Positions 33,010 through 40,640 of a stretch of 64,000 nt of DNA are shown here, one piece after another. The position numbers and the translations under genes are program-made. Below the pieces are notes generated by a model. The model saw nothing but the letters and a program-made list of their open reading frames with translations. It had not been told where the DNA came from and did not search any database. Numbering within the stretch: the first letter of the stretch is position 1; every line of letters starts with the position of its first letter. Origin of the DNA: JAKAFX01 sp049965715 (GTDB taxonomy: Archaea > Thermoplasmatota > Thermoplasmata > Thermoplasmatales > Thermoplasmataceae); assembly GCA_049965715.1 (NCBI GenBank), contig JBMFWA010000009.1, positions 1 through 64,000 of the forward strand, written 5' to 3'.

Positions 33010-33984
33010 ATGAACAGACCAAAAATCTCTCTTATAGGAGCAGGAAATGTTGGCGCCACTGTGGCGCAGTTTATGGCACTCAAGGAGCTTGGCGACCTAT
33101 ATCTCTTTGATGTTGTTGACGGAGTGCCTGAGGGAAAGGGACTTGACATAGCGGAAGGAAACCCCCACTGGGGAACAGACTCAAGAGTAGTTGGTTTCAC
33201 CACAAAGGATGATTCTGTCTATGAAAACCTCAAGGGCTCGGAACTCATCGTGGTCACTGCAGGACTTGCGAGAAAGCCTGGAATGAGCAGGGATGATCTG
33301 CTCGGGAAGAACGTGGAAATAATCTCAGGCGTTGCAAAACAGATCAAGAAGTATGCTCCTGATGCCGTTGTTATTGTAGTGACAAACCCGGCAGACATAA
33401 TGGCATATGCGCTTCAGAAGGTCTCCGGAATAAAGCCGGAAAAGATAATGGGTCTTGGAGGTTCGCTGGACAGCTCAAGGTTCAGGACATTTTTGGCAAT
33501 GGAACTTAATGTGTCAGTGGAGGATGTGAACGCTTTCGTTATCGGTGGCCATGGAGACGACATGGTACCGTTCATAAGATACTCCAATATAGCAGGAATA
33601 CCCATTGAGAAGCTTCTGAGCAAGGAGAAAATTGACGCAATTGTCAAGAGAACAAGAGGCGGCGGCGGGGAGATTGTGAATTACCTCAAGACTGGAAGCG
33701 CATATTTCGCACCGGGTATATCAATCACAGCAATGGCAGAATCTGTCATAAAGGACAAGAAAAGAGTAATCCCCAGCGCAGCATACCTCAGTGGAAGCCA
33801 TGCCAAGCACTACGGCGCAGACAACATATTCATAGGTCTCCCAGTGAAGATAGGAAAGGACGGCATAGAGCAGATATACGACCTTGACTTCACACCTGAG
33901 GAAATGGTCCTCTGGAAGAACACAACAAAGTCAGTGATAGAGAACTGCAGAAAAGTGGATGAGTTTCTGGCTAAAAGCCATTAA
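33010..33984 (+). CDS. mdh: Malate dehydrogenase (NAD-dependent)
   Basis: A 324-residue LDH-like malate dehydrogenase of the TCA cycle. The nucleotide-binding GAGNVGAT (10-17) is followed by the NAD-selecting Asp after LYLFD. ARKPGMSRDDLL carries the substrate-binding Arg residues expected of MDH rather than Gln for lactate. The proton-relay His is in VIGGHGDDMV. The stop codon overlaps the stop of queC on the other strand by three bases. It is probably monocistronic. Confidence 0.94.
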   Translation: MNRPKISLIGAGNVGATVAQFMALKELGDLYLFDVVDGVPEGKGLDIAEGNPHWGTDSRVVGFTTKDDSVYENLKGSELIVVTAGLARKPGMSRDDLLGKNVEIISGVAKQIKKYAPDAVVIVVTNPADIMAYALQKVSGIKPEKIMGLGGSLDSSRFRTFLAMELNVSVEDVNAFVIGGHGDDMVPFIRYSNIAGIPIEKLLSKEKIDAIVKRTRGGGGEIVNYLKTGSAYFAPGISITAMAESVIKDKKRVIPSAAYLSGSHAKHYGADNIFIGLPVKIGKDGIEQIYDLDFTPEEMVLWKNTTKSVIENCRKVDEFLAKSH

Positions 33985-34691
33985 CCCAATCTTTTTTTCA
34001 AATAATCTCTGTAAAAGCCTGGATATTCTGCATACTTGATGGGGTCAACAAGACCCGCCTCCATGAACCCTTTCAACCGGAGAAGGCACGAGTCGCATTT
34101 CCCGCATGCCTCATCCTTCCCGTTGTAACATGAGTAAGTGAGCTGGTAGGGAACACCCAGTCTGCTGCCGAGTCTTATTATCTCAGCCTTGCTAAGGTAC
34201 TGCAAAGGAGCCATTATTCTGATGCCTTTCTCACCGCCAATCCTGGTGCCGAGGTTCAGGGATTTTTCCATGGAATTGAAGAATTCGGGTCTGCAGTCAG
34301 GATATCCTGAATAGTCAAGCGCATTGGCACCGATGACCACTGCATCGCACTTGTTCACCTCGCATACAGAGAATGCAACCGAAAGGAAGATAGAATTCCT
34401 TGCTGGAACATAGGTATTCGGTATTTCCTTGGAAATATCCTCAATATCACGCTCCTCCACCTTCGAGTCTGAAGTGAGAGAGCTGCCTCCCGTCTGCCTC
34501 AGATCGAGGTCAAAGACGATTCTCCTGACACCATAGAAATCAGCAATCTGCGCACCCTTTTGAAGCTCGATACTGTGCCTCTGCCCGTAGTTGAAGCTCA
34601 ATGCGGTCACGTCATAACCAATACTTTTTGCATAAGCCAGTGAGGTTGAGGAATCAAGACCACCGGAAAGCAGCACGATTGCCTTATTCAT
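33981..34691 (-). CDS. queC: 7-cyano-7-deazaguanine synthase
   Basis: Converts 7-carboxy-7-deazaguanine to preQ0, the precursor of archaeosine in archaeal tRNA. In 236 residues the PP-loop is LLSGGLDSST (7-16), and the C-terminal zinc site is formed by Cys residues in SCYNGKDEACGKCDSC. ATG 34691 directly precedes the family's usual start (NKAIVLLSGG). A longer in-frame start at 34739 lies inside queD and is unlikely. It overlaps queD by eight bases. Confidence 0.94.
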   Translation of the reverse strand: MNKAIVLLSGGLDSSTSLAYAKSIGYDVTALSFNYGQRHSIELQKGAQIADFYGVRRIVFDLDLRQTGGSSLTSDSKVEERDIEDISKEIPNTYVPARNSIFLSVAFSVCEVNKCDAVVIGANALDYSGYPDCRPEFFNSMEKSLNLGTRIGGEKGIRIMAPLQYLSKAEIIRLGSRLGVPYQLTYSCYNGKDEACGKCDSCLLRLKGFMEAGLVDPIKYAEYPGFYRDYLKKRLG

Positions 34692-35163
34692 GGGTAATGG
34701 ATATCTCCGCGCATGCCCCCATTCCAGGGCCCTCTTCAATGCAGGTTTCCAGTCTTCTTATCTTTGGATATTTTCTAAGTGACTCAACTATTCTCTGTCC
34801 TATATAACTTGACATCTCCTCACTGGAAGAGCTCTGTGCATCCAGCAGAAACACATCTTCCTTTGAAAAAATCATTTTTTTGTGACCATAGGATACCGTG
34901 CAGGAAACATCGTCCATGGTATATTCAAGCAGACCGGGCCGTGAGGGAACCAGAACCCTGTGATCCATTGGCGCTATGACCCTGTTTATAATGTTCTTAA
35001 GTTCAAGAAAATCTATTAGAAATTCCTTTTCCTGGTCCCCGTAAACAGTAACGCTCACAGCGTAATCATGCCCATGGAGGCGTGAACACTTATCGTGTGA
35101 CGGTATGAAATGAGCTGCGGAGAAGCGCAGGTTAGATTCCCAGCCATCAATTCTCAGAAACAT
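34684..35163 (-). CDS. queD: 6-carboxy-tetrahydropterin synthase (QueD/PTPS family)
   Basis: A 159-residue T-fold enzyme feeding the deazaguanine pathway. Zinc-binding His residues are H18 (FSAAHF), H30 and H32 (LHGHDY), with the catalytic Cys at C26. DFLELKNIINRV and PMDHRVL are also typical. ATG 35163 is chosen because a TATA-like element lies 25 bases before it and because the family begins just before this strand. An in-frame start at 35235 would add 24 unsupported residues. It is co-transcribed with queC. QueE is not in the window. Confidence 0.88.
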   Translation of the reverse strand: MFLRIDGWESNLRFSAAHFIPSHDKCSRLHGHDYAVSVTVYGDQEKEFLIDFLELKNIINRVIAPMDHRVLVPSRPGLLEYTMDDVSCTVSYGHKKMIFSKEDVFLLDAQSSSSEEMSSYIGQRIVESLRKYPKIRRLETCIEEGPGMGACAEISITHE

Positions 35164-35183
35164 ATTTTCCAAATGTTTTCTTG

Positions 35184-35193
35184 CTATAATATC
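35184..35193 (-). promoter_or_regulatory. TATA-like box for queD-queC
   Basis: On the minus strand GATATTATAG is centred about 25 bases upstream of the queD ATG at 35163, deciding the start. Confidence 0.45.
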
Positions 35194-35418
35194 ATGCTGA
35201 AACGGGTAAATAATCACGGGATTCATTCGACGCACAAACTGTCATTTTCAATATATTTTAAGTCATAGGCAGATTGTGCTTCAGCGTCAATTTCAGCTTT
35301 TCAGACAGGCGAAGAAAAATCTTGAGATATGATCCAAATAATTCCAATGGATGAAAAGTGTGACATAAATTTGATAATTGTCAGTCGGGCCAAGAAAAAT
35401 CGAATCATCGAAATCTAA

Positions 35419-35428
35419 GATTTAAATA
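35419..35428 (+). promoter_or_regulatory. TATA-like box for tRNA-Arg
   Basis: GATTTAAATA is centred about 31 bases upstream of the tRNA 5' end at 35455. Confidence 0.5.
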
Positions 35429-35454
35429 CGTTCCTAAAATCCCTGATCTGTCAA

Positions 35455-35529
35455 GGGCGCGTGGCCTAGTCTGGATAGGGCAACAGCCTCCTAAGCTGTA
35501 GATCAGGGGTCCGAATCCCCTCGCGCCCG
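35455..35529 (+). tRNA. tRNA-Arg (CCT)
   Basis: The acceptor GGGCGCG pairs with CGCGCCC (35522-35528), discriminator G. The anticodon stem is ACAGC/GCTGT with loop CTCCTAA (anticodon CCT, reading AGG). The T arm is AGGGG/CCCCT around TCCGAAT. It has no intron and no encoded CCA. AGG is a frequent Arg codon in this window, so this is a heavily used tRNA. Confidence 0.94.
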
Positions 35530-35799
35530 TGTGCTGCACCGCATATGCCCTTACTCCAGGCAGGATTTTAATTTATGAATAATCCATACAAGCAGGCCCA
35601 GGGTAACGAATAACGGGTGTTTCAGGAATATTATTAGGTGATTCTGCGACTTTATATGGAAGCAGTAAGCACGCACATCATAATTTACAGGATTTGGGAA
35701 ACAATTGTTAAATTTTCACTTCTTTCTTAATGCAGCGACTACTCTGTCAATGTTCATGCAAAATTCTTGACAATAGCTTTTCGGATATCTGGCCAGACG

Positions 35800-36951
35800 C
35801 TACAACGAGAAACTCACATCTATAAATCTCGGCCTGTAAACAGAGACGTTGGTTATGGCTCCAGGGCCAAATCCATCAACGTTGTACGAGATAACCAATG
35901 TGCTGTTCCCTATTTCGGCCTGAACATGCGGCCCATAGGTCCAGACGCCATATTCCGTTGTATTACTGTAAATTTCCTGTTCAGGGGTTGTGTACAGTAG
36001 TTCACTGTTATTATACGGTCCTGTTATGTTAAGGGAAAAGTATGCAAAAATCTTCCCGTCAAAAACAGCAAGAGGACTTGATGCATCCGTGGTAATTATC
36101 GCAAAATATTTGCCAACGGTTGCCACGCTATATCCATTTGTCACAGAAGTGAAGAACGGAGAAATTTGCGAGTAGTTCTGGGTCCAGCCAGAACCGTCAT
36201 AATAGCTCCAATTCCCTGAAAGGTTGGTTCCGTTAACGCTGGCAACATATGCGAGGGTAGAATTGTACCTTGTGCCAAATATGTACGTTTTTCCATTATG
36301 GTATAAGAGCCACTCTGTCCAGATGATGTTTGATTTTTGAAGATTGTACACGTTTTCGACCCTAAGTGAACTGCTATTCAGCACAGCGAGAAAATTCCCA
36401 AGAAATTTAACGCTCAACATATTCGATCCATTGGTTGTGTATTCACCCATAAGAAGTTCAATCTGATTTCCGTTTAATATTGCATCTCCCGGCCAGAACC
36501 AGTCGCTTGAATTGCCAGGTTCAAGGTAGCCAGACAGCTCTCCGTTGCTATCATTCACCAGGGTCTTAATGATATCTCCATTCCGTTCAAGAATCATTGA
36601 GTTGTGCACAAGAGGGGTCTCCGGTACAGGATATCTGGTTCCATTTGGAAACACGCTTCCCAGTAATGTATCATCAAATATCCACACTGTGTCGGAGTTA
36701 TCAAGGTGGAGCGAATATGTACCGTCTGCGCCTGTCCAGGAGGTTCCATTTCCATTATTTCCATAAGTGACAAACATCTGCTCAAGCGATGTATTATTTT
36801 TTACAGAATATACGCTGGGGTAACCTGATGTCTGGTGTCCGTAAATTGGTATACTGACATCATTCAACCCTCCATTTCTCAATATATTATATCCAACGAA
36901 TAAAATAAATAGTATTATCAAAATAGACACGAACTTCTTTATAGCACCCAT
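35800..36951 (-). CDS. Secreted beta-propeller-like protein (DUF4185/DUF5005-like)
   Basis: A 383-residue exported protein with an N-terminal hydrophobic segment (about 5-24) acting as signal or anchor. The ectodomain begins with GADGTYSLHLDNSDTVWIFDDT followed by HNSMILER, an arrangement typical of DUF4185/DUF5005 five-bladed propellers that resemble glycosidases. At least a dozen N-glycosylation sequons are visible. No catalytic residue can be named. AT-rich DNA upstream of the ATG (36952-36980) may hold the promoter. It is alone in a gene-poor stretch. Confidence 0.5.
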   Translation of the reverse strand: MGAIKKFVSILIILFILFVGYNILRNGGLNDVSIPIYGHQTSGYPSVYSVKNNTSLEQMFVTYGNNGNGTSWTGADGTYSLHLDNSDTVWIFDDTLLGSVFPNGTRYPVPETPLVHNSMILERNGDIIKTLVNDSNGELSGYLEPGNSSDWFWPGDAILNGNQIELLMGEYTTNGSNMLSVKFLGNFLAVLNSSSLRVENVYNLQKSNIIWTEWLLYHNGKTYIFGTRYNSTLAYVASVNGTNLSGNWSYYDGSGWTQNYSQISPFFTSVTNGYSVATVGKYFAIITTDASSPLAVFDGKIFAYFSLNITGPYNNSELLYTTPEQEIYSNTTEYGVWTYGPHVQAEIGNSTLVISYNVDGFGPGAITNVSVYRPRFIDVSFSL

Positions 36952-37275
36952 TAACTAATAAATAATATTTGAGACTTAAAACTTACCGTCCTGAGCAGGC
37001 ATTGTTTTATTCTCAGCAACAGCGTAAAGCAGTTAGTTGAGAATAATAAACCATGATTGTCGTTAGATCACCTTCATTAATTCATATTCAGCAAAGTACC
37101 GCTCGGTTCCGTTACAGTGTTGTACTGCATTTAAATCTCATAAATGTGATACGGATACCTTCTAACCGCATACAGACTTAGTAGACCCGTCAACCGGTTC
37201 CATCTTCCAGTAAGACTCAAAACATGAATCGACTTTTTTCGCGCTAATCAGTCAAACAGAATACGCTTCAATTAT
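36952..37275. other. Intergenic region of about 320 bases
   Basis: No gene is supported here. It holds a 9-bp inverted repeat (37007-37046) and AT-rich DNA near 36952-36980 that may be the promoter of the secreted protein. I see no tRNA or coding frame of plausible length, and no boxes of C/D RNA that I would trust. Confidence 0.5.
37007..37046. repeat. Inverted repeat, 9-bp arms
   Basis: TTATTCTCA (37007-37015) and TGAGAATAA (37038-37046) are exact reverse complements separated by 22 bases. It could be an RNA hairpin or a protein site. It is not next to a gene end. Confidence 0.4.
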
Positions 37276-38010
37276 TTACTGCTCCATTCTGGGGGCAAGC
37301 AGGAATGTCCCGTCTATATCTCTTCCGACACCGAACTTGAAAGAAATGACCAGCGGGTAGTCATCCTTGAATGAGAGTTTAAGTTCGTCGGTTGTTGTCA
37401 CGGATTTGATAAACCTGATCAGATACTCCAGAGGATAGGAACTCTTTATGGTGCTCTTGCAGCTGATCTCCTTGAGCATATCCTTTGGGAGTATCAGTTC
37501 AGATTCCTCAGTATCAGAGACAGACCTTGCCCTGAAAGAATCAGGCGTAAGCGTCAGCCTTATTGCATCAGATACATCTTCCGCGGCCTTTAGACCTTTC
37601 TCGAGATCAGATTTCAGCAATACAACGTAAAATTCAGAACTAATTTGCGGTATTTTCGGGGTGGTAACCGTGCTGGGATCCAGAAGATTGAATTTTTTGT
37701 TGACAGTGCCAATCTCAAAAAGAAGCTTGTCCTTCTCCTTGGTGATGCTTATCTCATCAGAGTCCCTGGCAACCTTTATGACGTTCTTGAGTCTCTCTAC
37801 GTCAATAGCTATCTCTTCATCAGCATCAAGACTGTACTCCCTGAAGGACTCCCTCGGAATATCAATATTGATCATGGCCACATGTGCTGGATCTACCGCT
37901 CTTATATTGATTCCCTTCGATTCGAGTTTAAGTTTTACTTCAGTTATTACGGTGTTAAGCAGGTCAGTGATTTCTTTCAGATTTTTAACAGACATTCCTA
38001 TTCTTGTCAT
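37276..38010 (-). CDS. pcn: Proliferating cell nuclear antigen (sliding clamp)
   Basis: The trimeric DNA sliding clamp, 244 residues with the two-domain PCNA fold. IRAVDPAHVAMINIDIP (in the first 55 residues) is the family's most conserved segment, and the C-terminal FLLAPRMEQ continues the strand that contacts PIP-box partners. ATG 38010 is preferred. TTG 38019 is an in-frame alternative. A divergent promoter region of about 130 bases separates it from mscS. Confidence 0.94.
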   Translation of the reverse strand: MTRIGMSVKNLKEITDLLNTVITEVKLKLESKGINIRAVDPAHVAMINIDIPRESFREYSLDADEEIAIDVERLKNVIKVARDSDEISITKEKDKLLFEIGTVNKKFNLLDPSTVTTPKIPQISSEFYVVLLKSDLEKGLKAAEDVSDAIRLTLTPDSFRARSVSDTEESELILPKDMLKEISCKSTIKSSYPLEYLIRFIKSVTTTDELKLSFKDDYPLVISFKFGVGRDIDGTFLLAPRMEQ

Positions 38011-38145
38011 AGTTCTCAACCATTCTTGAATTAATCTCCCAGATAATCAGCTAGAGAATAGATAATACTTTCCTCTCTTTGTTCTGATAAATTCTTATGG
38101 TTTTGAACCACCGAAAAGTTAAGATTGAAAAACCTATAAAGATAT

Positions 38146-39051
38146 ATGGCTAACGATAAAACAAACGGGCTTCTGAGGTTAGTTGCCCTGCTGATTATTC
38201 TTCTTGCCGCCGTCCTTGTTGCCGTATACATGGTGACAGCTGTCTACCACATAATTCCCCAGAATTTCAGTTCATTCGTGGATGCGATTTTCATTGCTAT
38301 CCTTATCTACATAATCCTGAAGATTATAGTTAACATGCTGAGGCGCTTTCTTGGAAAGTACCTCGAATATTCATCCATACATCCCATAATATTCATAGTG
38401 AATCTGATTGGATACTTTGTCATAGGCATAGCGGTGCTGGCTGATCTTGGTGTCGACGTATCTTCTGTAATTCTCGGCGGTTCTCTGCTTTCTGTGGTGA
38501 TTGGACTCGCTGCTCAGAGTGTTCTTTCCAACCAGTTTGCAGGGATATTCCTTACCGTCGTTAGGCCGTTCAAGGTGGGTGACACGGTCACAATCAATAC
38601 ATGGCAGTACGGCGGGATCTTCCCGACTCTTTTTCCCAAATACTTCTCTACCGACAGGATTGAGGCCACGGCATATACGGGTATTATCAGGGATATTTCT
38701 ATCAACTACACGGTTCTTGAGTCGGCAAGCGGGGATATAGTTAAGATGCCCAACTCTGTGGTGATTCAGGGTGCACTGATTGTCCGGAAGTCGGGTATAA
38801 ATGTGCAGGCAAGATATGAGATTCCAAAGTACATATCATTTACGAGCATCAATGAATTGATCTCCTCAAAGATAGCGAGTTTACCGGGTGCAAAAGATAA
38901 ACCTGTATTGCGGATTGATGAAACCACCATGAACAGTTACATCCTGATGGTCAACTGCAAGTTTGAAGGGACTGATGCAGATACAAGAAGAAGCGATATA
39001 CTGAAAATACTCATGGATACAATAGAGCCAATGAAGGCATCAGCCCGGTGA
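38146..39051 (+). CDS. Mechanosensitive ion channel, MscS family
   Basis: A 301-residue channel that opens under membrane tension to release solutes. Three helices (about 10-32, 40-62 and 83-103) precede the pore-lining stretch SLLSVVIGLAAQSVLSNQFAGI with Gly/Ala packing. The beta domain includes VRPFKVGDTVTI, followed by the C-terminal alpha/beta domain. A 40-residue insert after DTVTINTWQYGG is longer than in E. coli MscS. It is a single gene. Confidence 0.9.
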   Translation: MANDKTNGLLRLVALLIILLAAVLVAVYMVTAVYHIIPQNFSSFVDAIFIAILIYIILKIIVNMLRRFLGKYLEYSSIHPIIFIVNLIGYFVIGIAVLADLGVDVSSVILGGSLLSVVIGLAAQSVLSNQFAGIFLTVVRPFKVGDTVTINTWQYGGIFPTLFPKYFSTDRIEATAYTGIIRDISINYTVLESASGDIVKMPNSVVIQGALIVRKSGINVQARYEIPKYISFTSINELISSKIASLPGAKDKPVLRIDETTMNSYILMVNCKFEGTDADTRRSDILKILMDTIEPMKASAR

Positions 39052-39161
39052 TATTAATGAACCATTTCAAGTCATATCAGTGGGGGAATTATCAGCGATA
39101 AGGCGCCAAAAAAATAGGTCGATATGCTAAAGTGTCTTATGTTCATCTGATAACATTGTTT

Positions 39162-39371
39162 TCAGGGAGCCACTGATAATCTGCATGAGGATACGGGCAT
39201 GACAACATATCTGTCCTCACCGGTGTTCTTATCCGTGGTAAGGAAAATGTAGGTTCCCTGATCAACACCCTTTAGCACCCCGTCAAAACACATGTCTGGA
39301 ATGAGGTTCTCCTGCCCCTGCCCTATGAACCATACTCTCACTTTGTGATCCGTTAGATCCGCGAGATTCAT
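39162..39371 (-). CDS. Small beta-barrel protein, possibly Sm-like
   Basis: A 69-residue protein. The spacing of short beta strands (KVRVWFIGQ, FDGVLKGVDQGTYIFLTTD, DRYVVMPVSS) resembles an Sm/LSm barrel with a G-x(2)-GxD middle strand. It lacks a clear Sm2 motif, so the fold is an inference. A TTAAAT element lies about 25-30 bases upstream of the ATG. It is a single gene. Confidence 0.45.
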   Translation of the reverse strand: MNLADLTDHKVRVWFIGQGQENLIPDMCFDGVLKGVDQGTYIFLTTDKNTGEDRYVVMPVSSCRLSVAP

Positions 39372-39553
39372 GGCTCTCCATTATTGAATCTGATTTAACA
39401 TTTGCGCGCGATGATTCAACCCTCATAAACATACCAAAAGTCCACTAATTCCCCTATTCATTATAGAGAAAATACAGTCATGTATGTTCATGTAATTGAT
39501 GAGAGCACATAACAAGGCATTGGAAGATGAAAATTTTTTTGACATCCTAACAG

Positions 39554-40546
39554 TCAGGACCTTAATGACGGGTCGAACAGATCTCTGAGGCCGTCGCCCA
39601 GCAGGTTTGTGCCAACTATGAAAAAGAGAAGAAACAGGCCAGGGAAGAAGAAGGCCCACCAGACGCCTGTGAACAGGTAACCGTTCGCTGACCCCACTGC
39701 AATGAGGTTCCCGAGTTCAGGTGCAAAGACGAGGCCATTCAAAAAGAACGAATTCAGGAAGAACAGTGTTGTATATAGCAGCACAACGGTGCCGAGGTCA
39801 AGTGACATCTGAATGAGTGCAGGGGGGAGCGAATTGGGCAGCACATGGACAAATGCATTTCTCACAGTTCCCGATCCGGATGCTCTCGCAGCTTCAACAA
39901 AGTTGAGGTTCTTCGTGGATAGTGCAACACTCCTTGTGATCCTTGCATAGAATGGCCACATGACCACAATCAGTGCATATACAAAGTCGTTAACTGAATC
40001 ACCGAGCGCGACAGTCACGACAAGTGCGAAGACAATGAGTGGAAGGCTCAGAAATATGTCGGTGATCCTCATAATTATTTCATCAAGTACGCCTCCTATG
40101 TATCCGGAGAAGACTCCTACAACTATTCCTATGGAGGAGGAGACAAGTACAACAAATGTAGCATTGGTCAGGTCGTATTTCAGCGCCCCAAGCATTACAG
40201 GCAGAAGTGGAATATTGAATTCCGTGGCTCCCAGTAAGTACTGCCAACCATGCATCAATCCCGGCGCAGTGGGGTTTGATACTATGCCCAGTCCACCGTA
40301 AGTGGATGCAAACTGGTAGATAGTCTGATCATTGGGTACACCAAGATACGCTGGATATATATAATCGAGAATGGTGAAAAAATAAAAGAATGCGGTGATT
40401 ATGGCGCCAGCAACACCAGCCCTGTTCCTGATAAAAGCATGAAGGTTAAATTTGAAGTTATCTACCAATGGATGATACTTCCTGTTTACCCAGGTAGAAT
40501 CTATTCCCGCGTAGTTACTGTTCACGCTCATGGCCACTGGTTCCAT
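39554..40546 (-). CDS. DppC/OppC-type ABC permease, without partners nearby
   Basis: A 330-residue permease of the peptide/nickel importer class. About six helices are visible, and the EAA loop is EAARASGSGTVRNAFVHVLP. FSGYIGGVLDEIIMRITDIFLSLP is typical of DppC. No DppB, ATPase or binding-protein gene is adjacent, which is unusual. ATG 40546 is preferred over an upstream in-frame ATG (40609) because the AT-rich promoter lies between them. It may work with components encoded elsewhere. Confidence 0.82.
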   Translation of the reverse strand: MEPVAMSVNSNYAGIDSTWVNRKYHPLVDNFKFNLHAFIRNRAGVAGAIITAFFYFFTILDYIYPAYLGVPNDQTIYQFASTYGGLGIVSNPTAPGLMHGWQYLLGATEFNIPLLPVMLGALKYDLTNATFVVLVSSSIGIVVGVFSGYIGGVLDEIIMRITDIFLSLPLIVFALVVTVALGDSVNDFVYALIVVMWPFYARITRSVALSTKNLNFVEAARASGSGTVRNAFVHVLPNSLPPALIQMSLDLGTVVLLYTTLFFLNSFFLNGLVFAPELGNLIAVGSANGYLFTGVWWAFFFPGLFLLFFIVGTNLLGDGLRDLFDPSLRS

Positions 40547-40640
40547 TATAACAATAAAAGTAAATAGATTATACTTTTGTTGATACAGCTCTGACCTGTT
40601 GTGAATCAAAATAAAAAATTATGGTAAAAATTCCGGGAAA

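Noticed and set aside
34691..34739. Longer N-terminus for queC
   Set aside because: The extra 16 residues lie inside queD and precede the family's usual start; no homologous extension is expected.
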